DNA of 64,000 bases from assembly GCF_025751575.1 (NCBI RefSeq), contig NZ_JAOWLA010000001.1:310001-374000 (forward strand). The letters run 5' to 3'. Below the pieces are notes generated by a model. That model was not told the DNA's origin, did no database searches, and was given only the letters and a program-made list of their open reading frames with translations. The DNA comes from Albidovulum sediminicola (GTDB taxonomy: Bacteria; Pseudomonadota; Alphaproteobacteria; Rhodobacterales; Rhodobacteraceae). The translations under genes and the position numbers were made by a program. Below, in pieces: positions 37,028-46,040 of the stretch (its first letter is position 1; every line of letters begins with the position of its first letter).

Positions 37028-38383
37028 TCAGACCGCCGAACTGTGCCCGGCCTTTGAAAGGTCGTAGGCGTCGAAGGCGCGGGCGATCATCCGGGTCAGC
37101 GGCCGCCCGCGTTCGGGGATGGCGAAGCCTTCGTCATTGACCACCACCATCCCGTCGAACTCATGCGCGGGGACGGAGTAAAGCTCCGCCAAGCGCTCCG
37201 GGCTCGTGCCGAACCGCCCGAGAAGCTCGCGGCTGTCGATGCGGAAATCGCACATCAGCGCCTCGATCATGCGCGCGCGCAGCAGGTCCTCCCGGTCGAA
37301 GGCGTGGCCCTTGACGGTGGCGAAGTTCCCGCTGCGGATGGCCTTGATATAGGCGGAGGTGGAGGGCGCGTTCTGCGCGTAACCCTGCGGCATCCGCGAG
37401 ATCGCGGAAGCCCCGAGGCCGATCAGCGCCTCCGCGGTGTCGTCGGTGTAGCCTTGGAAGTTGCGGTGCAGGCGGCCTTCGCGCGCGGCGACGGCCAGCC
37501 CATCCTCGGGCTTGGCGAAATGGTCGATGCCGATCTCTTCGTAGCCGGCCGCGAGGAACAGATCCCGGGCGGTTTCGAACAGGCCCAGCCGCTCTTCTGG
37601 CTTGGGCATGGCGTCGGAGGGGATCATCACCTGACGGCGCGCCATCCAGGGCACATGCGCATAGCCGTAAAGCGCCACGCGATCAGGCGACAGCGACAAG
37701 AGTTTCTTCACGCTGTCGCTGATCCGCGCGTCCGACTGATGGGGCAGACCGTAGAGGATATCCGCGTTCAGCGACCGGACGCCGCGCGCCCGAATCATTT
37801 CGGCCGCCTTCTGCGTGACCTCGTAGCTCTGATCGCGGCCGATCGTCTTCTGAATGATCGGGTCGAAGTCCTGCACCCCGATGGAGGCGCGATTCATCCC
37901 CGCCGCGGCAAGCGCGTCCAGGCGGGCGTCGTCGATCTCGTTCGGGTCGATCTCGACCGAGAACTCCGCATCCTTGCCAAGGGGCGCCACTGCAAAGATC
38001 GCCTTGGCCAGCGACTCGATTTCATCCGCCGGCAGAAGCGTGGGCGTCCCCCCACCCCAATGCAGCCGCGACAGCGTCACGCCGGCCGGCAGGCGGTCCT
38101 TCAGCAGTTGAAGCTCGGCCTTCAGCACCTCCGCGTAGGCGCGAACCGGCTCTTCCGAGCGCGTGCCCTGTGTCCGGCAGGCGCAGAACCAGCACAGCCT
38201 GCGACAGAAGGGCACATGAAGGTAGAGTGAGATTCGCGAGCCTTCGGGGATTGCCCCGATCCAGCCGGAAAAATCCTGATCCGTCACCACATTAGAGAAA
38301 TGCGGGGCGGTCGGGTAGCTCGTATAGCGGGGCACGCGCGCATCGAAAAGTCCGAGCCGCGCAAGTTCGGAAATGGGTTTCAT
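37028..38383 (-). CDS. hemN: Oxygen-independent coproporphyrinogen III dehydrogenase
   Basis: A 451-residue radical-SAM enzyme that decarboxylates coproporphyrinogen III without oxygen. RVPRYTSYPTAPHFS is the family opening. The [4Fe-4S] motif is C60-RRL-C64-WF-C67-A-C69 in LHVPFCRRLCWFCACR, followed by RLHWGGGTPTLL. The ATG at 38383 gives the standard MKPISELARL. An in-frame TTG at 38413 with AAGGA upstream is an alternative, but a FnrL box centred 42 bases before the ATG would put the transcript start at the ATG itself. Divergent from fnrL, it is a classic FnrL target. Confidence 0.94.
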   Translation of the reverse strand: MKPISELARLGLFDARVPRYTSYPTAPHFSNVVTDQDFSGWIGAIPEGSRISLYLHVPFCRRLCWFCACRTQGTRSEEPVRAYAEVLKAELQLLKDRLPAGVTLSRLHWGGGTPTLLPADEIESLAKAIFAVAPLGKDAEFSVEIDPNEIDDARLDALAAAGMNRASIGVQDFDPIIQKTIGRDQSYEVTQKAAEMIRARGVRSLNADILYGLPHQSDARISDSVKKLLSLSPDRVALYGYAHVPWMARRQVMIPSDAMPKPEERLGLFETARDLFLAAGYEEIGIDHFAKPEDGLAVAAREGRLHRNFQGYTDDTAEALIGLGASAISRMPQGYAQNAPSTSAYIKAIRSGNFATVKGHAFDREDLLRARMIEALMCDFRIDSRELLGRFGTSPERLAELYSVPAHEFDGMVVVNDEGFAIPERGRPLTRMIARAFDAYDLSKAGHSSAV

Positions 38384-38418
38384 GTCGGTAGCGTTAAGGG
38401 CTATGATGGGCAAAATCC

Positions 38419-38432
38419 TTGACGTAGATCAA
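38419..38432. promoter_or_regulatory. FnrL box between hemN and fnrL
   Basis: TTGAC-GTAG-ATCAA matches the FNR consensus TTGAT-N4-ATCAA with one change. Its centre is about 42.5 bases from the hemN ATG and about 21 from the fnrL ATG. This suits activation of hemN and possible repression of fnrL. Confidence 0.85.
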
Positions 38433-38446
38433 AGATACGCGCGAAC

Positions 38447-39193
38447 ATGAGCCTCCACGAAGTTCCCAACATCGCCCCGCGGTGCGGCGATTGTCCGATC
38501 CGTCATCGCGCGGTCTGTGCCCGCTGCGAGACCGATGAGTTGGCGCAGCTCGATGCGATCAAATACTATCGCAGCTTCGAGCCGGGCCAGACGGTCGTCT
38601 GGGCGGGAGATCGCATGGATTTCGTCGCCTCCGTCGTGACCGGCGTGGCTACGCTGACCCAGACGCTCGAAGACGGGCGGACGCAGATGGTGGGGCTTCT
38701 GCTGCCCTCCGACTTCGTCGGCCGCCCGGGCCGCCCCAATGCCCCCTACAACGTCACCGCCACGACCGATCTTCTGATGTGCTGCTTCCGCAAGAAGCCG
38801 TTCGAGGACCTGATGGGCCGGACGCCGCACATCGCCCAGCGGCTGCTGGAGATGACGTTGGACGAACTTGACGCGGCGCGCGAATGGATGCTGCTTCTGG
38901 GTCGCAAGACCGCGCGGGAAAAGATCGCGAGCCTGCTCGCGATCGTCGCGCGGCGGGACGCGAGCCTCAACCTGCGCACGCCCTCGGGGCGCATGGCCTT
39001 CGACCTTGCGCTGACGCGCGAGGCGATGGCCGACTACCTTGGCCTGACGCTCGAAACCGTGAGCCGGCAGATGTCCGCGCTCCGGCGCGACGGCGTCATC
39101 GAGCTTGAGGGCAAGCGCCACGTCATCGTGCCCGACTACGACCTGCTTCTGGACGAAGCCGGCGATGATGCCGACGGCGGCTATCTGCCCTGA
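38447..39193 (+). CDS. fnrL: Crp/Fnr-type oxygen-sensing regulator FnrL
   Basis: A 248-residue regulator. N-terminal Cys at 13, 16, 24 and 27 (PRCGDCPIRHRAVCARC) and Cys112/113 (LLMCCF) provide candidate ligands for an oxygen-labile [4Fe-4S] cluster. A cyclic-nucleotide-binding fold follows, then the dimer helix and HTH LTREAMADYLGLTLETVSRQM, with Glu203, Ser206 and Arg207 in the E--SR pattern that reads TTGAT. Active anaerobically, it should control hemN, the stress protein and both cco operons here. The ribosome site is weak. Confidence 0.95.
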   Translation: MSLHEVPNIAPRCGDCPIRHRAVCARCETDELAQLDAIKYYRSFEPGQTVVWAGDRMDFVASVVTGVATLTQTLEDGRTQMVGLLLPSDFVGRPGRPNAPYNVTATTDLLMCCFRKKPFEDLMGRTPHIAQRLLEMTLDELDAAREWMLLLGRKTAREKIASLLAIVARRDASLNLRTPSGRMAFDLALTREAMADYLGLTLETVSRQMSALRRDGVIELEGKRHVIVPDYDLLLDEAGDDADGGYLP

Positions 39194-39248
39194 TCGCGCG
39201 CCGGCCTGACGGCCAGCGCATACGATAGACCGGATTTCCGGCGCCCGT

Positions 39249-40088
39249 TCAGTGCGCCATCAGCACCGGAATCTGGGCGATTTCCAGCATGTCGCGGGTC
39301 GCCCCGCCCAGGATCGCCTCGCGGAAGCGGGAATGCCCGTAGCCGCCCATGACGATCATGTCCGCATCGATGTCGCGGGCGTGGCGGCACAGGACCTCCG
39401 ACACGCGGGGCAGCGTCTTGGCCAGCACGGACACCTCTGTCTTGACCCCGTGGCGCGCCAGGAACTGCGAGAGCAGCCCGCCGGGGTCCGACCGCTCCGG
39501 CCCGTGGCTCGGTGGGTCGATGACGGTGATGTTCACGATCGAGGCCGCCTTGAGGATCGGAAGCGCGGCGCGGATCGCGATCAGGGACTCGTCGCTCTGG
39601 TTCCAGGCGATCACGATGCGCTGCGGCGGCGTGGCGCTGAGGCCAGCCGGGGGCAGGACCAGGACCGGCGCGCGCCCGTCGAAGAGCGCCGCCTCAAGCA
39701 CGGCTTCAAGATCGTGCTGGTCCTTGCCGCCATAGGGCTGCGGCAGCACCACGAGGTCCGAGAAGCGCGCCTCCACCGCGACGGGCTCGGTCAGCGTGGC
39801 GATCTGGGTCACGACGGTATCTACCGCCCAGCGGATCTCCTCCGAGGCCATGCGGGCACGCACGGCGTTCTCGATCTCCGCCGCTTCGGCGCGGGCGTAT
39901 TCGAAGGTCTCCTGATGCAGCGCTGCCGTGGCGCCGGCGTAGTAATAGCCTGTCTGCGCGCGGTCGATGCCGAGGCAGAGGATGTCCAGATGCGCGTCCT
40001 CCCTCCGGGCGAGCGCGACGGCCGCGTCGATCTGAGTGGCCGAAAGTTTTGGATCGGTGACGATGGTAAGGATCGATTTGTAGCCCAT
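39249..40088 (-). CDS. Universal stress protein, tandem UspA domains
   Basis: A 279-residue protein. The N-terminal domain starts MGYKSILTIV and the C-terminal domain starts PQRIVIAWNQSDES. The C-terminal half carries a UspA ATP-binding-like motif GGYGHSRFREAILGGATRDML (G-2X-G-9X-G-S/T); the N-terminal half is degenerate. Usp genes beside ccoNOQP are common in this family. An FnrL box at 40147-40160 lies 65 bases upstream, so low-oxygen induction is likely. Function not otherwise defined. Confidence 0.9.
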   Translation of the reverse strand: MGYKSILTIVTDPKLSATQIDAAVALARREDAHLDILCLGIDRAQTGYYYAGATAALHQETFEYARAEAAEIENAVRARMASEEIRWAVDTVVTQIATLTEPVAVEARFSDLVVLPQPYGGKDQHDLEAVLEAALFDGRAPVLVLPPAGLSATPPQRIVIAWNQSDESLIAIRAALPILKAASIVNITVIDPPSHGPERSDPGGLLSQFLARHGVKTEVSVLAKTLPRVSEVLCRHARDIDADMIVMGGYGHSRFREAILGGATRDMLEIAQIPVLMAH

Positions 40089-40146
40089 GTCCGGCCTCCC
40101 GTGAGCGCGTTTGCCCTGAACCTAGGGGACAGTAGGAGGGGCCACC

Positions 40147-40160
40147 TTGATTCGGATCAA
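40147..40160. promoter_or_regulatory. FnrL box upstream of the universal stress protein
   Basis: TTGAT-TCGG-ATCAA is a perfect FNR consensus match. If the centre is at -41.5 on the minus strand, transcription would start near 40112, giving a 24-base leader for the usp gene. Confidence 0.85.
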
Positions 40161-40311
40161 GTGCCTCCGCGCGTTTGGCCCGCCGTTCCGGGGTGCTGCC
40201 GGGATGCGCGCGCGCTCAAGGACTTATCGGTCCGGGGGATCGGGCGGGCAGGCCGGGCGGCCTGGGTTTCCGCGAAACATCTTCAACCATGCCGAAAGCC
40301 ATCACCGACAT

Positions 40312-40325
40312 TTGACCCAGATCAA
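40312..40325. promoter_or_regulatory. FnrL box of the ccoNOQP promoter
   Basis: TTGAC-CCAG-ATCAA. With the centre at -41.5, the start would be near 40360. TCAAAT (40347-40352) is at the right place for a -10 element, and ccoN begins at 40419. A GGTCA-AA-TGACC palindrome overlaps that -10. The 330-base gap 40089-40418 otherwise holds only the second box for usp. Confidence 0.88.
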
Positions 40326-40418
40326 GGTAAGGTTGCCTTCGGCGGGTCAAATGACCCCCGTCCGGAAACCGTCCGACTGCGCGAGTCGGCTGGGCATGGA
40401 TGAACGAAGGGACATAGC

Positions 40419-42020
40419 ATGTGGGATTATTTGAAGCTCGCCGCGCTTGGCGCCATCGCGGTCGTGGCCGCGATCGCAGCCAACTACGCGCGCGACCTTG
40501 CATACATGGTCAACGCCTTGACCGTGATGCTGGCTGCGGCCATCACATTCGTCTGGGTGTTGCGCCGTATTGATACGCCGCGGCCCCAGGTTGCCAACGA
40601 GTACCTTGACGGCGTCGTGCGCGCCGGGGTGATCGCGACGGCCTTCTGGGGTGTCGTGGGCTTTCTGGTGGGCGTGACCGTTGCCTTCCAGCTGGCCTTT
40701 CCGGCGCTGAACCTGTCCGAACTGGCCCAGGGTTACCTCAACTTCGGCAAGCTGAGACCGCTGCACACCTCGGCGGTGATCTTTGCCTTCGGCGGCAACG
40801 CGCTGATCATGTCCTCGTTCTATGTCGTCCAGCGGACCTCCGCGGCGCGGCTCTGGGGGGGAAACCTCGCATGGTTCGTGTTCTGGGGCTACCAGCTGGT
40901 CATCGTGCTGGCCGCGACGGGCTATATCCTGGGTGCCACCCAGTCCAAGGAATACGCCGAGCCCGAATGGTACGTCGACTGGTGGCTGACCATCGTCTGG
41001 GTCGCCTATCTGGCCGTCTTCCTCGGCACGATCATCAAGCGCAAGGAACCCCACATCTACGTGGCGAACTGGTTCTACCTGTCGTTCATCGTCACCATCG
41101 CGATGCTCCACGTCGTCAACAACCTTGCCATCCCGGTCTCGGTCTTCGGGTCGAAGTCAGTTCAGGTCTTTGCCGGCGTGCAGGACGCGATGACACAGTG
41201 GTGGTACGGCCATAACGCCGTGGGCTTCTTCCTGACCGCAGGCTTCCTGGGGATGATGTACTACTTCGTGCCCAAGCAGGCCGAACGCCCGGTCTTCAGC
41301 TACAAGCTGTCGATCATCCACTTCTGGGCGCTGATCTTCCTTTATATCTGGGCCGGTCCGCACCACCTGCACTACACCGCGCTGCCGGAATGGGCCTCGA
41401 CGCTGGGTATGGTCTTCTCGATCATCCTGTGGATGCCCTCCTGGGGTGGCATGATCAACGGCCTGATGACGCTTTCGGGCGCCTGGGACAAGATCCGCAC
41501 CGACCCGGTGATCCGCATGATGGTGATCTCCATCGGCTTCTACGGCATGTCGACCTTCGAAGGCCCGATGATGTCGATCAAGGCCGTGAACTCGCTGTCG
41601 CACTACACCGACTGGACCATCGGCCATGTCCACTCCGGCGCGCTGGGCTGGAACGGCATGATCACCTTCGGGGCGCTCTACTTCCTGGTGCCGCGCCTGT
41701 GGAACCGCGCCGGTCTTTACAGCCTCAAGCTCGTCTCCTGGCACTTCTGGCTCGCCACCATCGGGATCGTGCTCTACGCCGCCTCGATGTGGGTGACGGG
41801 GATCATGGAAGGCCTGATGTGGCGTGAAGTGGATGCGAACGGCTTCCTCGTGAACGCCTTCGCCGACACCGTCGCCGCGAAGTTCCCGATGTACGTGGTG
41901 CGGGGTCTGGGCGGGGTCATGTACCTGGCTGGTGCGGTCATCATGGTCTACAACCTCTGGGCAACCGTCGCTAAGCAGCCGGCCTCCGCCGCTGCCAGCG
42001 CCGCGGTCCCGGCCGAATGA
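40419..42020 (+). CDS. ccoN: cbb3-type cytochrome c oxidase subunit I
   Basis: A 533-residue, 12-helix catalytic subunit of the high-affinity haem-copper oxidase used at low oxygen. [11 protein letters not shown] holds low-spin haem b ligand His116. [11 protein letters not shown] (His265) and AGPHHLHYT (His315/His316) are the CuB ligands. [12 protein letters not shown] holds the haem ligands of helix X. The start follows GAAGGGACATAGC. First gene of ccoNOQP, activated from the FnrL box at 40312. Confidence 0.97.
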   Translation: MWDYLKLAALGAIAVVAAIAANYARDLAYMVNALTVMLAAAITFVWVLRRIDTPRPQVANEYLDGVVRAGVIATAFWGVVGFLVGVTVAFQLAFPALNLSELAQGYLNFGKLRPLHTSAVIFAFGGNALIMSSFYVVQRTSAARLWGGNLAWFVFWGYQLVIVLAATGYILGATQSKEYAEPEWYVDWWLTIVWVAYLAVFLGTIIKRKEPHIYVANWFYLSFIVTIAMLHVVNNLAIPVSVFGSKSVQVFAGVQDAMTQWWYGHNAVGFFLTAGFLGMMYYFVPKQAERPVFSYKLSIIHFWALIFLYIWAGPHHLHYTALPEWASTLGMVFSIILWMPSWGGMINGLMTLSGAWDKIRTDPVIRMMVISIGFYGMSTFEGPMMSIKAVNSLSHYTDWTIGHVHSGALGWNGMITFGALYFLVPRLWNRAGLYSLKLVSWHFWLATIGIVLYAASMWVTGIMEGLMWREVDANGFLVNAFADTVAAKFPMYVVRGLGGVMYLAGAVIMVYNLWATVAKQPASAAASAAVPAE

Positions 42021-42034
42021 GAGGGGCCCAGAAA

Positions 42035-42760
42035 ATGTCCATCCTTGAAAAGCACAAGTTCCTCGAAACCAACGCCACGGCGCTGCTCGTCGGGTCCTTC
42101 CTGGTCGTGACCATCGGCGGGATCGTGGAGATCGCCCCCCTCTTCTACCTTGAGAACACGATCGAGAAGGTCGAGGGGGTGCGTCCCTACTCTCCGCTCG
42201 AACTGACGGGGCGCGACATCTACATCCGCGAAGGCTGCTATGTCTGCCACAGCCAGATGATCCGCCCGATGCGCGACGAGGTCGAGCGCTACGGCCACTA
42301 CTCTCTGGCGGCGGAGTCGATGTACGACCATCCGTTCCAGTGGGGCTCCAAGCGCACCGGGCCGGATCTGGCCCGGGTGGGCGGCCGCTATTCGAACGAA
42401 TGGCATGTCGACCACCTGACCGACCCGCAGTCGGTGGTGCCGGAATCGGTGATGCCGAAGTACGGCTTCCTTTCCGACCGGATGATCGAGGCCAAGCACA
42501 TCGAGGACCGTCTGGCGACCGACGCGCTCGTCGGTGTGCCCTACACGTCCGAGATGATCGAGCTGGCCAAGGCTGATTTCGCGGCCCAAGCCGATCCGGA
42601 TGCCGACACCGACGGGCTGCTTGAGCGCTACGCCGGTGCCAGTGTCGCCAATTTCGACGGCCAGGCGGGCATCTCGGAAATGGACGCGCTCATCGCCTAT
42701 CTCCAGGTGCTGGGCACGATGGTCGATTTCTCGACCTTCGAACCTGACCCGAACCGATAG
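42035..42760 (+). CDS. ccoO: cbb3-type cytochrome c oxidase subunit II
   Basis: A 241-residue membrane-anchored mono-haem cytochrome c. The N-terminal helix ([24 protein letters not shown]) is followed by [23 protein letters not shown] with the CxxCH haem site and [11 protein letters not shown] containing the probable axial Met. An ATG at 42017 would extend the N-terminus by six residues and overlap ccoN; the ATG at 42035 gives the family-typical MSILEKHK. It passes electrons from CcoP to CcoN. Confidence 0.96.
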   Translation: MSILEKHKFLETNATALLVGSFLVVTIGGIVEIAPLFYLENTIEKVEGVRPYSPLELTGRDIYIREGCYVCHSQMIRPMRDEVERYGHYSLAAESMYDHPFQWGSKRTGPDLARVGGRYSNEWHVDHLTDPQSVVPESVMPKYGFLSDRMIEAKHIEDRLATDALVGVPYTSEMIELAKADFAAQADPDADTDGLLERYAGASVANFDGQAGISEMDALIAYLQVLGTMVDFSTFEPDPNR

Positions 42761-42769
42761 GAGGAGCGG

Positions 42770-42976
42770 ATGGATATCTATTCGCTTTTCCGGGAATTCG
42801 CCGACAGCTGGGCGCTTCTGGCGCTGGTGCTGGTCTTCGCGGGCGTCGTGATCTGGGCCTTCCGGCCCGGGTCGCGGAAGGTCCACGACGACGTGGCGAA
42901 CATTCCCTTCCGGCATGAGGACAGGCCCGCCCCCGCCGGCACGACCGGCGCGCGGGGTCAAGGAGGCGCAAGATGA
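42770..42976 (+). CDS. ccoQ: cbb3-type cytochrome c oxidase subunit IV (CcoQ)
   Basis: A 68-residue one-helix protein. [34 protein letters not shown] is the typical CcoQ helix and cytoplasmic head. It stabilises the oxidase and in Rhodobacter protects the core from oxygen. The ATG follows AGGAGGAGCGG. Its end overlaps ccoP by four bases (ATGA). Confidence 0.92.
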   Translation: MDIYSLFREFADSWALLALVLVFAGVVIWAFRPGSRKVHDDVANIPFRHEDRPAPAGTTGARGQGGAR

Positions 42977-43842
42977 GCAAGAAACCGACAACGACGAAGG
43001 CCCAGCCCGAAACCACGGGACATTCCTGGGACGGGATCGAGGAATACAACAACCCCCTGCCGCGCTGGTGGCTCTGGACCTTCTACCTGACCATCATCTG
43101 GGGGCTGATCTACACGATCCTCTACCCGGCCTGGCCGCTGGTGGAGGGCGCGACCCAGGGTCTTTGGGGCGGCAACCCGCGCACGAGCGTCGCCGCTGAA
43201 ATCCAGCGCTTCGACGATGCGAACGCGGGGATCGAGGCCAAGCTGGTGGCGGCGGACCTGACGGCAATCTCGGCGGATCAGGAGCTTGTCGGCTTTGCGA
43301 CCAACGCAGGGGCCGCGGTGTTCAAGACCTGGTGCGCGCAGTGCCACGGTGCCGGTGCCGCCGGGGCCAAGGGCTATCCCAACCTGAACGACAACGACTG
43401 GCTCTGGGGCGGCACGATCGAGGATATCCACACCACGATCCAGCACGGTATCCGCAACACGGAAGACGCGGACGCCCGCTACTCCGAAATGCCGCGCTTC
43501 GGCGCCGACGAGTTGCTGGAATCCGAGCAGATCGACCAGGTCGTGCACTACGTCCTGCAGCTCTCGGGCCAGGACAATGACGCGGCCCTCGCGGCCGAGG
43601 GCGCCACGGTCTTCGCCGACAACTGCGCGGCCTGCCACGCGGAAGACGGCTCGGGCGACCGCGCGCAGGGCGCGCCGAACCTGACCGACGCCATCTGGCT
43701 TTATGGCGGGGATGCGGCTGCGCTGACCGAGACGGTGACGAATGCCCGCTTCGGCGTGATGCCGGCTTGGTCCGGCCGCCTGAGCGAGGCCGACATCCGC
43801 GCGGTCGCGACCTGGGTCCACAGCCGCGGCGGCGGCGAGTAA
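42973..43842 (+). CDS. ccoP: cbb3-type cytochrome c oxidase subunit III, di-haem
   Basis: A 289-residue membrane-anchored di-haem cytochrome c. Short N-terminal cytoplasmic segment ending [27 protein letters not shown], the characteristic CcoP anchor; then two cytochrome domains with CAQCH (about 123-127) and CAACH (about 219-223). It accepts electrons from bc1-derived cytochrome c or the membrane cytochrome. The operon ends here, followed by a long hairpin and a terminator. Confidence 0.96.
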   Translation: MSKKPTTTKAQPETTGHSWDGIEEYNNPLPRWWLWTFYLTIIWGLIYTILYPAWPLVEGATQGLWGGNPRTSVAAEIQRFDDANAGIEAKLVAADLTAISADQELVGFATNAGAAVFKTWCAQCHGAGAAGAKGYPNLNDNDWLWGGTIEDIHTTIQHGIRNTEDADARYSEMPRFGADELLESEQIDQVVHYVLQLSGQDNDAALAAEGATVFADNCAACHAEDGSGDRAQGAPNLTDAIWLYGGDAAALTETVTNARFGVMPAWSGRLSEADIRAVATWVHSRGGGE

Positions 43843-43878
43843 AGGAATCCGGGGGGCATCACTGCCCTTCCGGTGAAA

Positions 43879-43927
43879 AGCATCGGCGCCCCGTCCTGTT
43901 CGCGCGTTTCCTGGGGGCGCCGATGCT
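43879..43927 (+). other. Long perfect hairpin after ccoP
   Basis: AGCATCGGCGCCCC (43879-43892) is the exact inverse complement of GGGGCGCCGATGCT (43914-43927), with a 21-base loop. It lies 36 bases after the ccoP stop and just before the U-tract terminator. It may protect the ccoNOQP mRNA 3' end or be a paired repeat. Confidence 0.7.
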
Positions 43928-43938
43928 CCAAGACTTCT

Positions 43939-43964
43939 GGCGTGCCTTCGGGCGCGCCTTTTTT
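43939..43964 (+). terminator. Rho-independent terminator of ccoNOQP
   Basis: GGCGTGC (43939-43945) pairs with GCGCGCC (43952-43958; one G-T pair) over a six-base loop, followed by six T (43959-43964). Confidence 0.8.
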
Positions 43965-44068
43965 CTGGGCGCGTCCCCGCCCGGCGGGCGGGCCTACCCT
44001 GCGAAGTCCGCGGCAAAAATAGCCTGCGACCATTTGGACTTCAATTCCGGGGACACCTCCCGCTACCA

Positions 44069-44082
44069 TTGACCTATATCAA
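44069..44082. promoter_or_regulatory. FnrL box of the ccoGHIS promoter
   Basis: TTGAC-CTAT-ATCAA. TAATAG (44106-44111) is a fitting -10 and a start near 44117 would follow, 34 bases before the ccoG ATG. This makes ccoGHIS a separate FnrL-activated unit from ccoNOQP. Confidence 0.88.
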
Positions 44083-44150
44083 AGCCACGAGTCGGAGCGG
44101 TGCCGTAATAGTCCGACGCGAACGGACATAAAATATTCAGGAAATTGAAG

Positions 44151-45578
44151 ATGAGTTCCAGCGAAACGCCTCCGGCGCTTTACGCAGCGCGGGAGCCGAT
44201 ATTCCCCCGCAGGGTCAAAGGCAACTTCCGCACCCTCAAATGGGTGATCATGGTGGTGACGCTTGGTATCTATTACGTCACGCCCTGGCTGCGCTGGGAC
44301 CGGGGGCCGAGCCTGCCCGACCAGGCTGTGCTGGTCGATCTGGCCAACCGGCGTTTCTTCTTCTTCATGATCGAGATCTGGCCGGATGAGTTCTACTTCA
44401 TCGCCGGCCTTCTGATCATGGCGGGGCTGGGGCTCTTCCTGTTCACCTCGGCGCTTGGCCGGGTCTGGTGCGGCTACACCTGCCCGCAGACCGTCTGGAC
44501 CGATCTTTTCATCCTGGTCGAGCGCTGGGTCGAGGGCGACCGCAACGCCCGCGTGCGGCTCTGGAACCAGAAATGGGACCTGCGGAAGTTCCGCCTGAGG
44601 ATGACGAAGTGGTTCATCTGGCTGCTGATCGGCCTGGCGACCGGCGGGGCCTGGGTCTTCTACTTCACCGACGCGCCGACGCTGGCGCGCGACTTGTTCA
44701 CGCTCGATGCCCATCCGATCGCCTATTCGACGATGGGCATCCTGACCGTCACCACCTTCGTCTTCGGCGGCTTCGCGCGCGAGCAGATCTGCATCTACGC
44801 CTGCCCCTGGCCGCGCATCCAGGCTGCGATGATGGACGAGGACACGCTGGTCGTCGCCTATCGCGAATGGCGCGGCGAGCCGCGCGGCAAGCTCAAGAAG
44901 GGGGAGCTTGATCCGAGCCAGGGCGATTGCATCGACTGCATGGCCTGCGTCAACGTCTGCCCGGTGGGGATCGACATCCGAAACGGTCAGCAGCTCGAAT
45001 GCATCACCTGCGCGCTCTGCATCGATGCCTGCGACGAGGTCATGGACCGGATCGGCAAGCCGCGCGGCCTGATCGGCTACATGGCGCTGAAGGACGAGAC
45101 GGTCGAACGCGCGGGCGGGCATCCCAAGCAGCTTTGGAAGCATATCCTGCGTCCGCGCACGCTGCTTTACACCGCGCTCTGGTCAGCGGTCGGCGTGGGG
45201 CTGATCGTGGCGCTCTTCATGCGCTCGCCCATCGACTTCAACGTGACGCCGGAGCGCAACCCGATCTTCGTGACGCTTTCCGACGGTTCGATCCGCAACG
45301 CCTATGAGATCCGGCTGCGCAACAAGCAGCCCGAGGATCGCCCCTTCCTGCTGTCGCTGACCTCGGATTCGCCGCTGGCGCTTTCGCTCGAAGGCCGGGA
45401 AAGCTATGTTGTGACCGTGCCCGCGGACGAAACGCTGACCCAGCGCGTCTATGTGACCGCGCCGCCGGGCAGCCGGGCCGCCGTGGCGGACCGCACCGCG
45501 ATCCGGCTCTGGATCGTGGACCAGGTGAACCAGGACCGCGTCTACGCGAACACGGTCTTCAACGGGAAGGACCAGTGA
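44151..45578 (+). CDS. ccoG: cbb3 oxidase assembly iron-sulfur protein CcoG (RdxB-like)
   Basis: A 475-residue membrane protein with five or so helices, a GRVWCGYTCPQTVWTDLF opening and two ferredoxin-type clusters: CIDCMACVNVCPVG and CITCALCIDACDEV (about 262-305). The C-terminal Ig-like domain (about 345-475) is typical. CcoG is proposed to reduce copper(II) for CuB assembly. ATG at 44151 follows CAGGAAATTGAAG; a TTG six bases earlier is less likely. An FnrL box and -10 lie upstream. Confidence 0.95.
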   Translation: MSSSETPPALYAAREPIFPRRVKGNFRTLKWVIMVVTLGIYYVTPWLRWDRGPSLPDQAVLVDLANRRFFFFMIEIWPDEFYFIAGLLIMAGLGLFLFTSALGRVWCGYTCPQTVWTDLFILVERWVEGDRNARVRLWNQKWDLRKFRLRMTKWFIWLLIGLATGGAWVFYFTDAPTLARDLFTLDAHPIAYSTMGILTVTTFVFGGFAREQICIYACPWPRIQAAMMDEDTLVVAYREWRGEPRGKLKKGELDPSQGDCIDCMACVNVCPVGIDIRNGQQLECITCALCIDACDEVMDRIGKPRGLIGYMALKDETVERAGGHPKQLWKHILRPRTLLYTALWSAVGVGLIVALFMRSPIDFNVTPERNPIFVTLSDGSIRNAYEIRLRNKQPEDRPFLLSLTSDSPLALSLEGRESYVVTVPADETLTQRVYVTAPPGSRAAVADRTAIRLWIVDQVNQDRVYANTVFNGKDQ

Positions 45579-45579
45579 G

Positions 45580-46035
45580 ATGGGCCGGGAACTGACAGGG
45601 CGCAAGGTCTTCGCGATCACGGCGTCGGCCTTCGCCATCATCATCGCGGTCAATGTCTACATGGCCGTGAAGGCGGTGGGCACCTTTCCGGGGCTGGAGG
45701 TGGCGAACTCCTACGTCGCCTCGCAGAACTTCGACCGGGAGCGCAACGCGCAGGAGGCGCTGGGTTGGACGCTCACCGACAGCTACGAGGCGGGCGAGCT
45801 CAGGCTGTCCTTCCGTGACAGCGCGGGTCACCCCGTCACCCTGGGCGACATCGCCGCAACCGTCGGCCGCACGACCGAGGCTGCCGAAGACAAGACCCCG
45901 ATCTTCGTCCACGAGGGTGGCGACTATGTCGCGCCGCTTGACCTTGGGCCGGGCCGCTGGATGGTCCTGCTCGAAGCGCGGGCCGAGGACGGCACCCGGT
46001 TTCACAAGCGGCTCGATATCTCCGTGAAGGACTAG
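45580..46035 (+). CDS. ccoH: cbb3 oxidase assembly protein CcoH (FixH family)
   Basis: A 151-residue FixH-type protein: an N-terminal anchor (GRKVFAITASAFAIIIAVNVYMAVKAVGTFPGLEVANSYVASQNF) then a periplasmic beta domain. PGLEV-x-NSYVASQNFD is diagnostic. CcoH co-assembles with the oxidase subunits. Start one base after the ccoG stop (TGAGATG). Confidence 0.93.
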   Translation: MGRELTGRKVFAITASAFAIIIAVNVYMAVKAVGTFPGLEVANSYVASQNFDRERNAQEALGWTLTDSYEAGELRLSFRDSAGHPVTLGDIAATVGRTTEAAEDKTPIFVHEGGDYVAPLDLGPGRWMVLLEARAEDGTRFHKRLDISVKD

Positions 46036-46040
46036 GACCC

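Noticed and set aside
38384-38413. TTG start of hemN at 38413
   Set aside because: Possible ribosome site AAGGA, but the ATG at 38383 gives the family N-terminus and the FnrL box at 38419-38432 would place transcription downstream of the TTG.
43843-44150. Small open frames between ccoP and ccoG
   Set aside because: The region is explained by a hairpin, a terminator, an FnrL box and a -10; the open frames cross these and have no ribosome sites.
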